Positions 1 through 9,735 of a DNA stretch of 64,000 nt are shown here, in pieces. Both the position numbers and the translations under genes were made by a program. How positions within the stretch are numbered: the first letter of the stretch is position 1; each line of letters starts with the position of its first letter. The notes under the pieces were generated by a model. It was not told the DNA's origin and did no database searches. It worked only from the letters and a program-made list of their open reading frames with translations. The stretch is from Incurvaria masculella (lineage: Eukaryota > Arthropoda > Insecta > Lepidoptera > Incurvariidae), in the NCBI GenBank assembly GCA_946894095.1, contig OX335651.1:21040501-21104500 (forward strand), given 5' to 3'.

Positions 1-771
1 TGTACGAACTTGATTAGGATAACAACGTTTGGTACAAATATCACAAACATGTATACAAATTGTGTTAATAGCATTCTCGAATGCCTGCAGATTATTAGCT
101 CTGCATTGCTGGGTACGCTCTCGTTGTTTATTTAACCTCGTATCGCGATGTTCAGGCGTTTCTGAACCCAACTGCTGTCTTTGTCTTTCACGGCTTTGTA
201 TTAATCTAACTTCATATTCTTCAGGCGTTTCTGATGCTACCATCTGTGTATATCGCTCCCGTTGTTTTGTTAACCTAGCTTCATATTCTTCAGGCGTTTC
301 TGACGCTACCATCTGTGTATATCGCTCCCGTTGTTTTGTTAACCTGGCTTCATATTCTTCAGGCGTTTCTGACGCTATCATCTGTGTGTATCGCTCCCGT
401 TGTTTTGTTAACCTGGCTTCATATTCTTCAGGCGTTTCTGACGCTATCATCTGTGTGTATCGCTCACGTTGCTTTGTTAACCTGGCTTCATATTCTTTAG
501 ACGTTTCTGACGCCGTCATTTGTGTATATCGCTGACGTTGCTTTTTTAACCTGGCCTCATATTGCTCAGGTGTTTTTGACGCTAATTGTTCCCGTCGTTT
601 CTGTAATCGACTATTTCTATCACCTTCACTTTCTTTAGCTCGTTTTGCTTTATACTTTTCTTTCGCTTTTTGAAGCCTTCGTTTACGTTGTGTTGCAGTT
701 TCTGTTTTATTTGTGTTTGTATTTTTTATTAAATTTTTTTTTACCATTTTGTTCCCACGAGTAATGGACAT
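1..771 (-). CDS. Helitron-like Rep/helicase protein, N-terminal part (runs off left edge)
   Basis: An uninterrupted minus-strand frame runs from ATG at 771-769 to the left edge, about 257 residues. It opens with a Lys/Arg-rich stretch, continues through a series of about 23-residue repeats of the type RLTKQRERYTQM..SETPEEYEA, and ends with a Cys-rich segment reading ...CIHVCDICTKRCY..., with CxxC spacing. Charged repeats followed by a Cys finger are what I remember from the N-terminal region of animal Helitron Rep-helicase polyproteins and related PIF1-helicase proteins. The Rep and helicase domains themselves would lie left of the window. A second in-frame Met is at 747. The call rests on architecture only; another transposon-borne DNA-binding protein is possible. 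The frame has no stop or frameshift, so this copy may be recent. Confidence 0.55.
   Translation of the reverse strand, partial: MSITRGNKMVKKNLIKNTNTNKTETATQRKRRLQKAKEKYKAKRAKESEGDRNSRLQKRREQLASKTPEQYEARLKKQRQRYTQMTASETSKEYEARLTKQRERYTQMIASETPEEYEARLTKQRERYTQMIASETPEEYEARLTKQRERYTQMVASETPEEYEARLTKQRERYTQMVASETPEEYEVRLIQSRERQRQQLGSETPEHRDTRLNKQRERTQQCRANNLQAFENAINTICIHVCDICTKRCYPNQVRT
205..590 (-). repeat. 69-bp in-frame tandem repeat (23 residues per unit)
   Basis: Units begin near 233, 302, 371, 440 and 509, with diverged flanking units near 164 and 578. The period is 69 bp, so the reading frame is kept and each unit encodes one Lys/Arg/Glu-rich 23-residue repeat. The central four units are the most alike, which suggests recent unit amplification inside the coding region. 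Confidence 0.85.
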
Positions 772-849
772 TTAAACGGTCGACCCCCCCAGAGGTCCAA
801 TAAAGGGGCAAGGCTATGTACAACAAGATGCGCCTGAGTCTTGAGGGGA

Positions 850-1015
850 AAACGCTAACGACATATCATTTTTATCCACCCTAATGCCATACAGTTCTCG
901 GCGCGTTTTAACCTTTCACCTTAACTTGGGTGGTGTACCGCTAACGACGTATCATTTTTAGCCACCCTAACGCCACACAGTCCTCAACACGATACAAAAT
1001 CTTGACTTGGGTGGT
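850..1015. repeat. Two-copy ~88-bp tandem repeat
   Basis: Two copies beginning near 851 and 939 share CGCTAACGAC.TATCATTTTT, the segment CCACCCTAA.GCCA, and a closing ACTTGGGTGGTG. It lies upstream of the Helitron-like reading frame and may be part of the same element's end region. No coding content. Confidence 0.7.
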
Positions 1016-1074
1016 GGATTCAGGCTGGATTAATCAGATACCTAAATTACAGATTCAATTTCTAAATTTAAATC

Positions 1075-1595
1075 TTATTATTATACGCCATTTAGTGGCT
1101 GCGCCCATCTTAAATATTGAGGTTGTATAGTGCACTGTATTCTTCTTGTCAAGCCCTTTTATTTGATACCCATATTGGTGGGATTGATAAAAAATTGTTA
1201 TCAGCCATTTGGTAGCGGCGGCCATCTTAGATTTCAATTTTGCATAGTAAATTGTATTCTACTTGTTGAGACCTTTCATTTGATACCCATGTTGATGGGA
1301 TTGATAAAACCTAAGTTATCCGCCATTTTGTAGAGGCCGCCATCTTGGATTTTAATTTTATATAGTATATTGTATTCTGCTTGTTGAGCCCTTTCATTTG
1401 ATACCCATGTTGATGGGATTGATAAAACCTACGTTATCCGCCATTTTGTAGCGGCCGCCATCTTGAATTTCAATTTTTTTTATAGTATATTGTATTCTGC
1501 TTGTTGAGCCCTTTCATTTGATACCCATATTGATGGGATTAATAAAACATAAATTATCCGCCATTTTGTAGCGGCGGCCATCTTGAATTTATAAT
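1075..1595. repeat. ~117-bp tandem repeat, about 4.5 copies
   Basis: Each unit carries CCATTTTGTAGCGG followed by GCCATCTTG and, later, CATTTGATACCCAT.TTGATGG. The first motif recurs near 1088, 1204, 1321, 1438 and 1560, giving a period of 116-122 bp. The units are diverged (several substitutions each), so the array is not new. No coding frame is convincing. Confidence 0.85.
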
Positions 1596-1599
1596 GATA

Positions 1600-2870
1600 A
1601 TGAATAAACATAATTGTATTGTCACCAAAATCCAAAGTGTATACAAAATTTCAGATTAATCGGTTGACAGGAAGAGGGTGAAATTTGAATTACTAAATTT
1701 GACCCAAGAAAAATAATAAATAAAACAAACGGGGTGAGCTAAATAAAACCGTTTAATAATAAAACGACGGCATTGAGTTCATTTTGATTTGGTTGTCGAA
1801 GTTGAGCTTCTTCGGAATAATGCGTAGCTTTTTGTGGTTAATGTTATTTTTTTTTATGTATTCAGAAATGATATGGTTACACAAAACATACAAAATCAAA
1901 CAATACAGAAAAAATAAAATCGATGAAACAAGGTTCTGGATTATGAATGAAAATGAAAATAAAATGAAAATGAAAATGTTTATTATTGATAAATGCTCAG
2001 TGTATATACAATCAGATACAGCTTATACTCACTTAATTTTTAAATACTATGCTATAATAATTAGTAAATATGAGTAATTAAAATTAAATTAACGAACATA
2101 ACGAAATTATCGATGGAAGTAATGAATAACTAAGAATCAGCAACTAAAGTAAGATAAGTAAAAGAAATAAACATAAATAAATAAATATTATAAAATATGA
2201 GGTGTTTAACTGACAAATAAAGCGTAATTCCACCTACCAACTTTAAATATTTCTTCCGTGTGTAATGTTTGCAACATTTTACACAAAATCTCATCGTGTA
2301 ATCGACTGTTCGCCGAAAATTGCGCCGCAGACCCACAACCTAACACCGCCAGCGCCATGTCGCGAATGACGCTAAGCCACGCCTTCTTATCACGTGGGCT
2401 GTGACGTAGAGACCCACTTGGTGGACACAGACCCAGTTTGCTTAGACCATCTCCTCTCTACCTCCCTCCTCCGTGCTCCAGACCCATGCGTGCCATAACT
2501 GTGATTCTCCCCTTGCCACTTGTGCCACTCTACTCCATAGTGGTGTGAAAATCTGGATCTGGGATTAAAATACTTCAAATGTAGATGTCGCTGAAACTCA
2601 AATTAATGAATATTAAAAATTAAGTAATTTATAGAAGACACGGAGCGGAAGCAACGTGGCTTCTCGTGGGTTCCAAATAATTTCTCAAATCCGTTCAGTA
2701 GTTTCAGAGCCTATTCGGTTCAAATACACAAACAATCAAACCTTTCCTCTTTATATAATATTATAGAGTATAGATATAGATATAGATTATTGAGTGACCA
2801 ATTTTATCAAAAGCTTTTAATAAAACACTCTATAAACAATATCAACTTGCATGAATGGATAAATGCATCA
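1600..2870. other. AT-rich stretch without a recognisable gene; dispersed-repeat tail at 2640-2780
   Basis: Mostly AT-rich with simple runs. From about 2640 to 2780 the sequence has the form of a degenerate dispersed-repeat end (TTCAGTAGTTTCAGAGCC, then CCTCTTTATATAATATTA and a TATAGA run), a tail I associate with lepidopteran interspersed repeats. Nothing in 1600-2640 resembles a protein. Confidence 0.5.
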
Positions 2871-2964
2871 TGTTTAACATTTGTGACGATACTGTTTAGA
2901 TTCCACGGTCGCTAGTTGCAGAGGATGGGAGACGGGAACTGGAGCGGTAGTGGCGAACTTTTCG

Positions 2965-3320
2965 TGATGTGTTTTTAATTCCAGGCACGCGCGTAACGAC
3001 ACGCCGATATCGCTCCTCGCTCCGTCCCCGCCCCGCCCCTCTGCCGCCACGTCGTAAAGGGAACGATCCTCCGATACCGAGCTCATTTGCTACCCACCGC
3101 CGACTTCCCGCCTCGCTCCCTTCAACCCACCGCTCGCCGACCGCTGCGTGCCGATACATCTTCGTTGTCCCGCTCCCCGCTCACACCGACCGACCATTCC
3201 CCGCCTCTACTTGGCGGAAAATCGTAAGCATCAATCGAGTTAAAAGTAAGCGAACGCTATCGGCGTGCATTCAACGCGCGTAATGGCAACCGGAGCTCGA
3301 GGGGCGGGAAACGGAGAGGG
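2965..3320. other. GC/CpG-rich island upstream of nAChR exon 1
   Basis: The composition turns sharply GC-rich and CpG-dense compared with its flanks. Frames exist on both strands but look like composition artefacts rich in Pro, Arg and Ser. It lies about 2.6 kb upstream of the nAChR start codon, so a regulatory role is conceivable, but similar patches occur deep in intron 1. Confidence 0.4.
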
Positions 3321-3399
3321 CGGACGCAATGTTTCTGCGGCGACAGCACGCCGACAGCGCGGTTGTACTGTGACTGATGCATAGTGCTGATGCCTTCAT

Positions 3400-3640
3400 T
3401 CGCAGTAATCCAAAATGTGGCCACCGATGCTGCTGACGTAGTATAACCTGGGGTCCTTCAAACATGTGTAAAAAAGCACCCAATCCTGCCGGCATGGTTA
3501 TCGCAGCCCCCGTGAAAGTTCGAAAGGCCATTGGCGTCGTGGGGCGCCTCTGAGTTGGGTGCATGTCGGACGCCAAATGCCACGCATAATATGGTGCCTT
3601 TTCACTAACCAAATTTAGACGCCCCGAGACGGTAGTACTT
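3400..3640 (+). mobile_element. CR1/Jockey-like LINE, 3'-terminal fragment (copy 1)
   Basis: The stretch around ACCTGGGGTCCTTCAAACA, then GCCGGCATGGTTATCGCAGC and GTGAAAGTTCGAAAGGCCA matches, with changes, the 3' coding end of the LINE copies at 25440-25950 and 55080-55420. In those copies it follows an AVFP-type ending and encodes a Phe-Lys-rich tail. Stops interrupt the frame here, so it is a dead fragment. Confidence 0.6.
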
Positions 3641-4290
3641 CTAACAGTTTCGGTGATGCCGCGTCTCTAGTTAGAGCGCTTTTGAATTCGTGTGCTCAGG
3701 GCTCTCTTGTTTCGTATGATTTGTGCAAAGGCTTGGTCTACAGAGTTTGCGGATTACCACTCGAGCAGTTCTGGACAAAGCAGCAAGTTTTGTCTACGAT
3801 GGTTCGCCACATCTATATAATCGCCTAACACAACGATCCGACAGCTTACCACCGCCCTCGCAGCCGGCAGTCGCCGATTTTTGCGATTGAAACGTGATAC
3901 CGAGAGCCCGACGTCGCTTAGTTAGAGCAGCTCGGAATAAATCTTTCGAAAAGTGACCAACCCGCATGACGTGTGAAACCGGTTTTTTAATTGCTTCGTT
4001 AAAGAAATTTCAAAAAGTTAAACATAACCTTAACTAAATTGGTAGATTATATTACGCTCTTTAAAATCATATTTAAATAAATATCAGTTACTGTCAATGT
4101 CAGCAGCAAACTTGAAAAAGAATACGTTTGAGACCTGATTTCAGCATTTTTGAAAAAAATATGCGAAAAGTATATATTTTTTAAATATTTATTTTACTAT
4201 ATTGATAGAACATCAGCTCAAATTATACATGTTATTTATTCATGTTCTTATTTCATAAGGTTCAGGCATTGACTAGTATAATGATCTTAA
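3640..4290. other. No gene recognised
   Basis: Mixed-composition sequence with no convincing reading frame. The part from 3690 to 3990 is less AT-rich than its surroundings and could be an old LTR or other transposon remnant. I see no inverted or direct terminal repeats there. Confidence 0.3.
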
Positions 4291-4299
4291 GTTTTTGGC

Positions 4300-4425
4300 A
4301 AGACTAGAGAAGCACTCATCCGATTTCGATGCTGATTGTACCAAATTTGCTCAGACTGGAAATAGTTCAGCCCGACATAAATCCAAAACGACATTGACCC
4401 GAGCGAAGCCGGGTAACTCAGCTAG
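4300..4425 (+). mobile_element. Helitron-like 3' end (family H, copy 7)
   Basis: The fragment ends ACCCGAGCGAAGCCGGGT, then AACTCAGCTAG followed by T. That is a short GC-rich hairpin roughly 10 bases before a terminal CTAG with T as the next base, the established 3' signature of Helitrons. Six other copies of the same end occur in the window. Confidence 0.6.
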
Positions 4426-4662
4426 TACTTTGTATCGTTGAGCGCTGTGCGCTCTCCGTGCCCTGATCTAAAAAAACCCGCCAAGTGCGAATCGGACTCG
4501 CATACGAAGGGTTCCGTACCATCGTACAAAAATCAAGTTTTTTGTATGAGGCTCCCCTTTAATTTTTATATTTTTTTTATTTTGCAGTGGCAAAATAAAT
4601 ACACACTATGTGAAAATTTCAACTGCCTACCTATTACGGTTCATGAGATACAGCCTGGTGAC

Positions 4663-5388
4663 CAGTGGCGTAACTATACCATCTGGGGCCCGTGGCAAAC
4701 TTCCAGATTTTCAGCGTACTCAAGTACACATTGTATATGTCCCACTAATGGCCATAGGCCTCCTCTCTTAGGCGAGAGTCTGTAGTCCCCGCGCTAGCCC
4801 AATGCGTCTTGGAGACTTCACATTCATCCATAGAACAGAATATATCAATGCAATCATCATCTATTCGCTATCTTTTCGGTGAAGGAACAACATCGTGAGG
4901 GAACCTGCATACATTTACAATGAAATAAAAATAACAATTTAATTTCGATAAGATATTTATTAAGAAAAATATTTTTTTCGAGCTTTCGGTTCCGCAAAAG
5001 TGTCTATAACATCATCAAAGTTTAGGTTGGTTGAAATGCTCAACGATTAACTTAAAATTGTATTTTGGTCTTTAGTTTGGATTATAAACTTATAAAAATA
5101 TACTTTTCAAATAAAATAAAATACTCAGTAAAATACTCAATAAATTGTCCGTGTTTTCCATCCAGTTCAATGTTGCCGTGCAATATAAGGAAGGTCCTGG
5201 CATGGCACCTAGTTCCCATGTGGTGTGTTGGGCTAATACTATGATAGAACTTGTGGTATTAGCCATCCATGGCCAGTCACATAAAAAAAAAGGTACGATG
5301 TAAACATTTTTTTTGTTGGGTCGGGGCCCTCTTGGGTCGGGGGCCCGTGGCATTTTGCCAGCCCTGCCACCCTATTGTTACGCCACTG
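4663..5388. mobile_element. hAT-type MITE with 8-bp target duplication
   Basis: The element begins CAGTGGCGTAAC and ends GTTACGCCACTG, a perfect 12-bp terminal inverted repeat. CTGGTGAC at 4655-4662 is repeated at 5389-5396. Eight-bp duplication with a CAGNG-type terminus is diagnostic of the hAT superfamily. A subterminal GGGCCCGTGGCA occurs near both ends. It is 726 bp, without a transposase, so it is non-autonomous. Its interior carries another dispersed repeat (4740-4925) and a SINE tail (5136-5292). Confidence 0.85.
5136..5292 (+). mobile_element. 5S-SINE family, 3' part with A-tail
   Basis: From TTGTCCGTGTTTTCCATCC to a run of A after CACAT it matches nearly base for base the 3' part of the full SINE at 60555-60930. 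The 5S-like head is missing, so this is a 5'-truncated copy, as expected for target-primed insertion. It lies inside the hAT-type MITE. Confidence 0.75.
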
Positions 5389-5697
5389 CTGGTGACAGAC
5401 GGACGGACAGATGAACGGACGGACAGCAGAGACTTAGTAAGAGGGTTCCATTTGGCACCCTTTGGGTACGAAACCCTAAAACCATATGAAGCGAGAATTT
5501 TCGAAAAAACTGCTTTTTCTGACTAACCTACAATAATTTGCCATGATTTTACAGGTTTTATTATCTCTCGTTACAAAAATTACCCTAATTTTTGTTTTAA
5601 TTACCGGACTAATGCCGCAATCCGCAAGTGCGCTCTTTTTTGGTTAGTATTATCATATATTATTGCTGTGAAGTAATGACTCTAAGTACAAATGAGT

Positions 5698-5873
5698 TTT
5701 GTTTGTGTTAAGGCGGTGCGGGAGCGTTGGCGGAAGCATTGGCGGCGACGGGGTCGGCGGGGTCGGCGGGGTGGGGGGCGAGGGGGGCACCCTGCGGCTG
5801 CGCGTGCGCCGCTTGCTGCGCGCTCTCGTGACGTCACTGCCGCCGCCGCCGCCGCCGCCTCCGCCTCCAAGAT
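5698..5873 (+). promoter_or_regulatory. CpG-rich 5' leader/promoter-proximal region of the nAChR alpha gene
   Basis: A GC- and CpG-rich stretch runs directly into the exon 1 start codon, ending in a CCG-triplet run (about 5839-5868) and a short A/G context before ATG. No TATA box is visible close by; such genes often use dispersed initiation. The transcription start cannot be placed from sequence alone. The CCG run should be length-polymorphic. Confidence 0.45.
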
Positions 5874-5922
5874 ATGAAGAGTCTGCTCGGTGTCACGTGG
5901 CTCGTCCTAGTCCTCGTCTCAG
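5874..5922 (+). CDS. nAChRalpha: Nicotinic acetylcholine receptor alpha subunit, coding exon 1 (signal peptide)
   Basis: ATG at 5874 opens MKSLLGVTWLVLVLVS and one base of a Gly codon, then a donor GTAATATT at 5923. The peptide has a basic residue at position 2 and a Leu/Val core, as a secretory signal peptide should. Joined to the acceptor at 53442 it reads on in phase into a mature nAChR alpha N-terminus; this phase match is the reason for choosing this ATG and this exon. nAChR subunits are pentameric cation channels of the postsynaptic membrane that bind acetylcholine and neonicotinoids. Exon 1 encoding little more than the signal peptide is normal for insect nAChR genes. The pairing of the two exons is inference; a transcript would prove it. 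Confidence 0.75.
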
Positions 5923-6506
5923 GTAATATTAGTTAACAATCAATCAATAAATGTGAACCTGTGGCTATAAAATGAGATCACCTTGCTATGCTTTGTGTGT
6001 GCTTTTAATGTAACTGCAGTCGGGTTCGTGATTAACCTTGAAACAATTCAGAATCAACATTTTATTTCACCACCTTTGGGGGTCACTAGGAGTGTAAATT
6101 CAAAATCGGAACCAAATGTTTTTAATTAACTGTTTTTTATTACATACAAATCACGTGACGTGTTTGCATCTGTGTATTAATGTAGGAATGAAGAAAAATA
6201 AACCATTAATGTATTATTGGAACCATTTCTTCTACCTTATTAATGGCGTTCGAGTTACCTTTCGTTCATAATGTTATCAAAGCAGATTGGCTATATGTTC
6301 AAGTATACATGCACATAATTATTATGATCGACACCTTATGCTATATTTTCATAACCAAATATCCGACTACCGAAGTGTTGCTATTATTCTAAACTGCACT
6401 TTGCCCACATATATAAAAAATGTAACGTGTTTTTTGTTTTCATTAATAGTTTTATAATGTATTTTTCTCGTGGATTATAACTTTTTTGTTTTTTTACTAA
6501 TCCATT

Positions 6507-6600
6507 AGGAGGCGTCCATAAATTACGTGAGATGATTATGGGGGGAGGGGGTCGAGTCAAATCTCATCTAATCTCACGTTGGGGAGAGGGGGGGTCTCGA
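6507..6600. mobile_element. Fragment of a hAT-like element
   Basis: GGCGTCCATAAATTACGTGA followed by a G-rich run and a second block with TCTCACGTTGGGGAGAGGGG resembles the end of a widespread animal hAT-type non-autonomous family. No second end or target duplication is visible. Confidence 0.35.
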
Positions 6601-6605
6601 CAAAT

Positions 6606-6905
6606 ATCCGTACCCAAAGGGTGCCAACGGAACCCTATTACTAAGCCTCCGCTGTCCGTCCGTCCGTCCGTCCGTCCGTCCGTCTGTCACAGGGCTGTAT
6701 CTCAGTAACCGTTACAGATAGACAGCTGAAATTTCACAGAGTGTGTATTTATTTTGCCGCTATAAGAACAAATAGGTAAGATTAAAAAATAATTAAAATT
6801 AAAGGCTCCCCCCCCTGTTCAAAAAACGTGATTTTTCATATTAAATCTTTTACGATGGCGCGGAACCCTTCGTGTGCGAGTCTGACTCGCTCTTGACCGG
6901 TTTTT
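6606..6905 (-). mobile_element. Dispersed repeat E, copy 2 (near complete)
   Basis: Read on the minus strand it starts AAAAAACCGGTCAAGAGCGA, passes GAAGGGTTCCGCGCCAT, contains a GACGGACGG microsatellite (6656-6687) and ends GGGTACGG. About 300 bp, non-coding. This is the most complete uninterrupted copy in the window and can serve as the family model. Confidence 0.65.
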
Positions 6906-8494
6906 TAATCTTGCCTTCTACACTAGTCCGAAGACTGTGAGACTGTGAGGCAGATGGCAAGCGTAGCTATAGAGCGAAGCAATATTAGAGCTGTCTCGAA
7001 TATGTGTTAAAATTTCAATTATTTATCGTACATGTAGGACATTCATGGGACTAGGTAAATAGTATTAAGAATAGGTAAAGTATTTATTGAGTTATACTCA
7101 CAGTGTATAAGCAATTCTTCGGTCTTTGAATAGTCCATTGCGGTTAGCCATTGAAATGTATGTTTTTTTATAGAATATCGATGGTTTTCATGAATGAATA
7201 GTTCTCCATCAGCCAAGTTATAGAGAAAGGGTGCGGTGAAGTTTCGAAAACACTAAGCAAATGAAGTTCTCGTTTTATGAATTTGTAAATTATGTTGAGA
7301 TCTGGTTAAGGAAATGGGCATTTAGCAGTGACTGGCTGCGAGTGAATCCATTCAATAAGTCGACTGGTAACAATGGGGAAGAAAACTCAAAATTGTAGAT
7401 GTCGCAAAATTGGCATTCCTGTCCAGTTTGATACACGAGTTTTAGATGAAAGATGTACTCCATGATGCAGTTAGAATAAAGTTTAGAGGAAAAGAAGTGC
7501 TTTTTGTTGTCTTCAAACAAATTTAAATGTCATTGAACAGCACAAAATATTATACATAGGTTTTGTTTTTCTGATAATTTATTTCCTTCTACTGTTTTTG
7601 ATTAGCATATTTTTTTTCGGAATAAATTGAGTAATTTCAATTACATAGAAATAAAATTTTCGAATCAATTCTGTTGAATTTTGTGTGGTATCTGGCAACT
7701 TTGACAAATCTTTTAGGTGAGCTCGCTTAGACGCCAACTGAGCAGTTTTCTTCCCCATTTGTCATTCGGTCAATTTCTTGCACTCTTGGTATAGGGTTTG
7801 GGTGGAGAATTGTGGTGGTTTTTTTAATAACACTTTTAAGCATGCCCTCTGTGCTCTTTGAACAGGCATTAGGTTTTGTCAGCAATGTATACTTGCTAGG
7901 CCATGTAATACATGGTATGGTGGATTATGCATCCTAACGATAACTAGAGTTATAATCTAAAGTTTATTAAAATAAAAACGGCAATTATGAATTATTCCCT
8001 TCGATGTGGCACGTGTCATCGGGACGGTTTTCTTAGTTGGAACATTGAGCACACGGTTCGGGGAGTCATATTGGCTACGTGGAGAGACGCTCGGTTTTGT
8101 GAACTATTGTTTGAGTGCGTGTTTCTGGACAAGCAGTGTAGCCGGGAGATCTAGTCAGCCCTGGACGTCGTATGGAGCCGCCGACACAAAGCTGAGTACC
8201 ATCTCCCGTTCTATCGTTCACTCCCTTGTATGGCCATATAGGTAGGTATTGTTCGTTAGGACGGGTTGGTTACGTCGGCCGCGGAGACGCGACCCGGTAT
8301 TGCGCACAGTAAGTCATTCAATAATCCCATTCAGTTCCAAATTGGACTCAACCCTTAGCTCAACGACAACGTTGACAGCGATCATCTCGAAGCGTAATGA
8401 TCAATGATTATAAATAAAAAGGATTAAAACCCCAAGATTTTTTTGAATCATTAACTAGTACTTTTAAATCATTAATGCATTTTTAAGACCCATC
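6906..8494. other. Intron sequence without a recognised gene or repeat
   Basis: AT-rich up to about 7980; 7980-8420 is less AT-rich. The reading frame at 8006-8245 has no similarity that I recognise and may belong to an old LTR or internal region of a retroelement. No terminal repeats found. Confidence 0.3.
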
Positions 8495-8775
8495 AATGGC
8501 ATTGCGTGAGATGTAATGGTCGCAACTTACGTAATCTGTGCTCGCAACCACCGCTTAGACCCGTTACAATCTCGTAGAACCTTCGACGATACCTTGTGCG
8601 CGTAGACCCGCTACAATCTTGTAGAACCTTCGACGACACCTTGTGAGATGTAATGCTCCCAACGACAGCGTTTATCCGCTACGATTTCGTATACCATTCG
8701 ACAGCATCTCGTGTAAAGTAATGCTCGCAACGACCGCGTAGACCCGCTACAATCTCGTAGAACCTTCGACGATAC
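8495..8775. repeat. Satellite array, left part (interrupted by the BEL element)
   Basis: Tandem units built on GTAGACCCGCTACAATCT, GTAGAACCTTCGACGA and GTAATGCTCGCAACGA. The monomer is about 69 bp, with some shortened. The array continues at 16418 after the BEL insertion; 8590-8775 matches the 182-bp higher-order unit seen at 16418-16599. Confidence 0.8.
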
Positions 8776-9705
8776 TGTTGCGGCGTCGGCGTCGGCGTCT
8801 GGCGCCGGTTCAGGATGTCTTCTCTTCCGATTATGTCGCCGAGGTGAACCCGCTTCCAACGGCCGCAGGGAAAGAAATTTAGAACCCTGCGGCGGCGGGA
8901 AGGTGGTATAGCAGGTATGGTGCAGCGGTTCAGCCAGCAGGAGAGAAATGAAAATCTTCTTTTCGTCTTGTACGTTTCTTCTCCGGCGAGTTTCTTCTGA
9001 TGGAGCTGGACTGGAACTGACAATTTTCTGCCGCCACGCCCGCCTTTTATAACACAAATAATGCCCATATTTATAGGGCGTTGGCGTCGCGACGGCAGAG
9101 ACGGGAACTATCGCCCGCCCTCCCCTCCCGTGTCCTCCCCTCTGTCAATCTTGGCCGCCGGCCGACAGACTTTTCTTTATTTTGTCATTTCACGGGAGTG
9201 GAGGGTTTTCCTACATTTTCCAGCTTCCACCAGTCGAAGCCTCGCCGAAGTAAAAAACACAATATTCATGCATTTATTCACCTATTTTTTCTTTACATTT
9301 CAAATAATCTTATTCTAGTACAAAACTATTCTATTACAGTCATTTACAAAAATCATTACCTAGAATAAGATTAACACGTTAAAATAATTATATTTTACGT
9401 TTTATAAGTAACAAAGTATTCTATACACTTTCTGGTAATACAGTGCACCTATACAAAACTATCATATATCAACATGTGAAGAAAACAAACATGATTCAAT
9501 TACAGAAGTTTTCAGGAAATTTCAACGGTTAAATATCAAGAAAATATGAAAACAAGTTATCCGCGGCTACCTAATTTATCACTTTCAGAGTCCCGGAGTG
9601 TCGCGGCCGCGCGATGGTAGCGACACCGGCGCCTATCAGAACTAATACTGGAATGTCAACTTCACTAAAACTGTTTTGCACAATTTCGCGAGGCCGGCAC
9701 CAACA
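8776..9705 (-). repeat. BEL element 3' LTR
   Basis: 930 bp, reading TGTTGGTGCCGG... to ...GCCGCAACA on the minus strand, so it has TGTTG/CAACA ends. Identical in length to the other LTR. A TATA-like TTATAA motif lies inside near 9049. Confidence 0.9.
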
Positions 9706-9716
9706 TTCTCCCCTCC
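9706..9716 (-). promoter_or_regulatory. BEL polypurine tract
   Basis: GGAGGGGAGAA on the minus strand lies directly upstream of the 3' LTR, where plus-strand DNA synthesis of LTR retroelements is primed. Confidence 0.8.
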
Positions 9717-9735
9717 GTAGGACGTCGTGGAGGTC

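Larger units (their letters stand above)
4468..5490 (+). mobile_element. Dispersed repeat E, copy 1, split by a hAT-type insertion
   Basis: It begins CCGCCAAGTGCGAATCGGAC and TACGAAGGGTTCCGTACCAT, and closes with a GACGGACGG run and TTTGGGTACGAAACCCTAAA. The same ends bound copies at 6606-6905 (minus) and 37785-39402 (plus), and the right end recurs at 35470-35585. The family is non-coding, with an internal ACGG-type microsatellite. I know this type as a common lepidopteran repeat but cannot assign its superfamily. Here it is opened by the insertion at 4663-5388. Confidence 0.65.

Noticed and set aside
205..590. CRISPR-like array
   Set aside because: Repeats are contiguous 69-bp units with no unique spacers and lie in a coding frame.
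8006..8245. 79-residue frame upstream of the satellite
   Set aside because: No known domain, no context; may be old retroelement sequence but cannot be supported as a gene.
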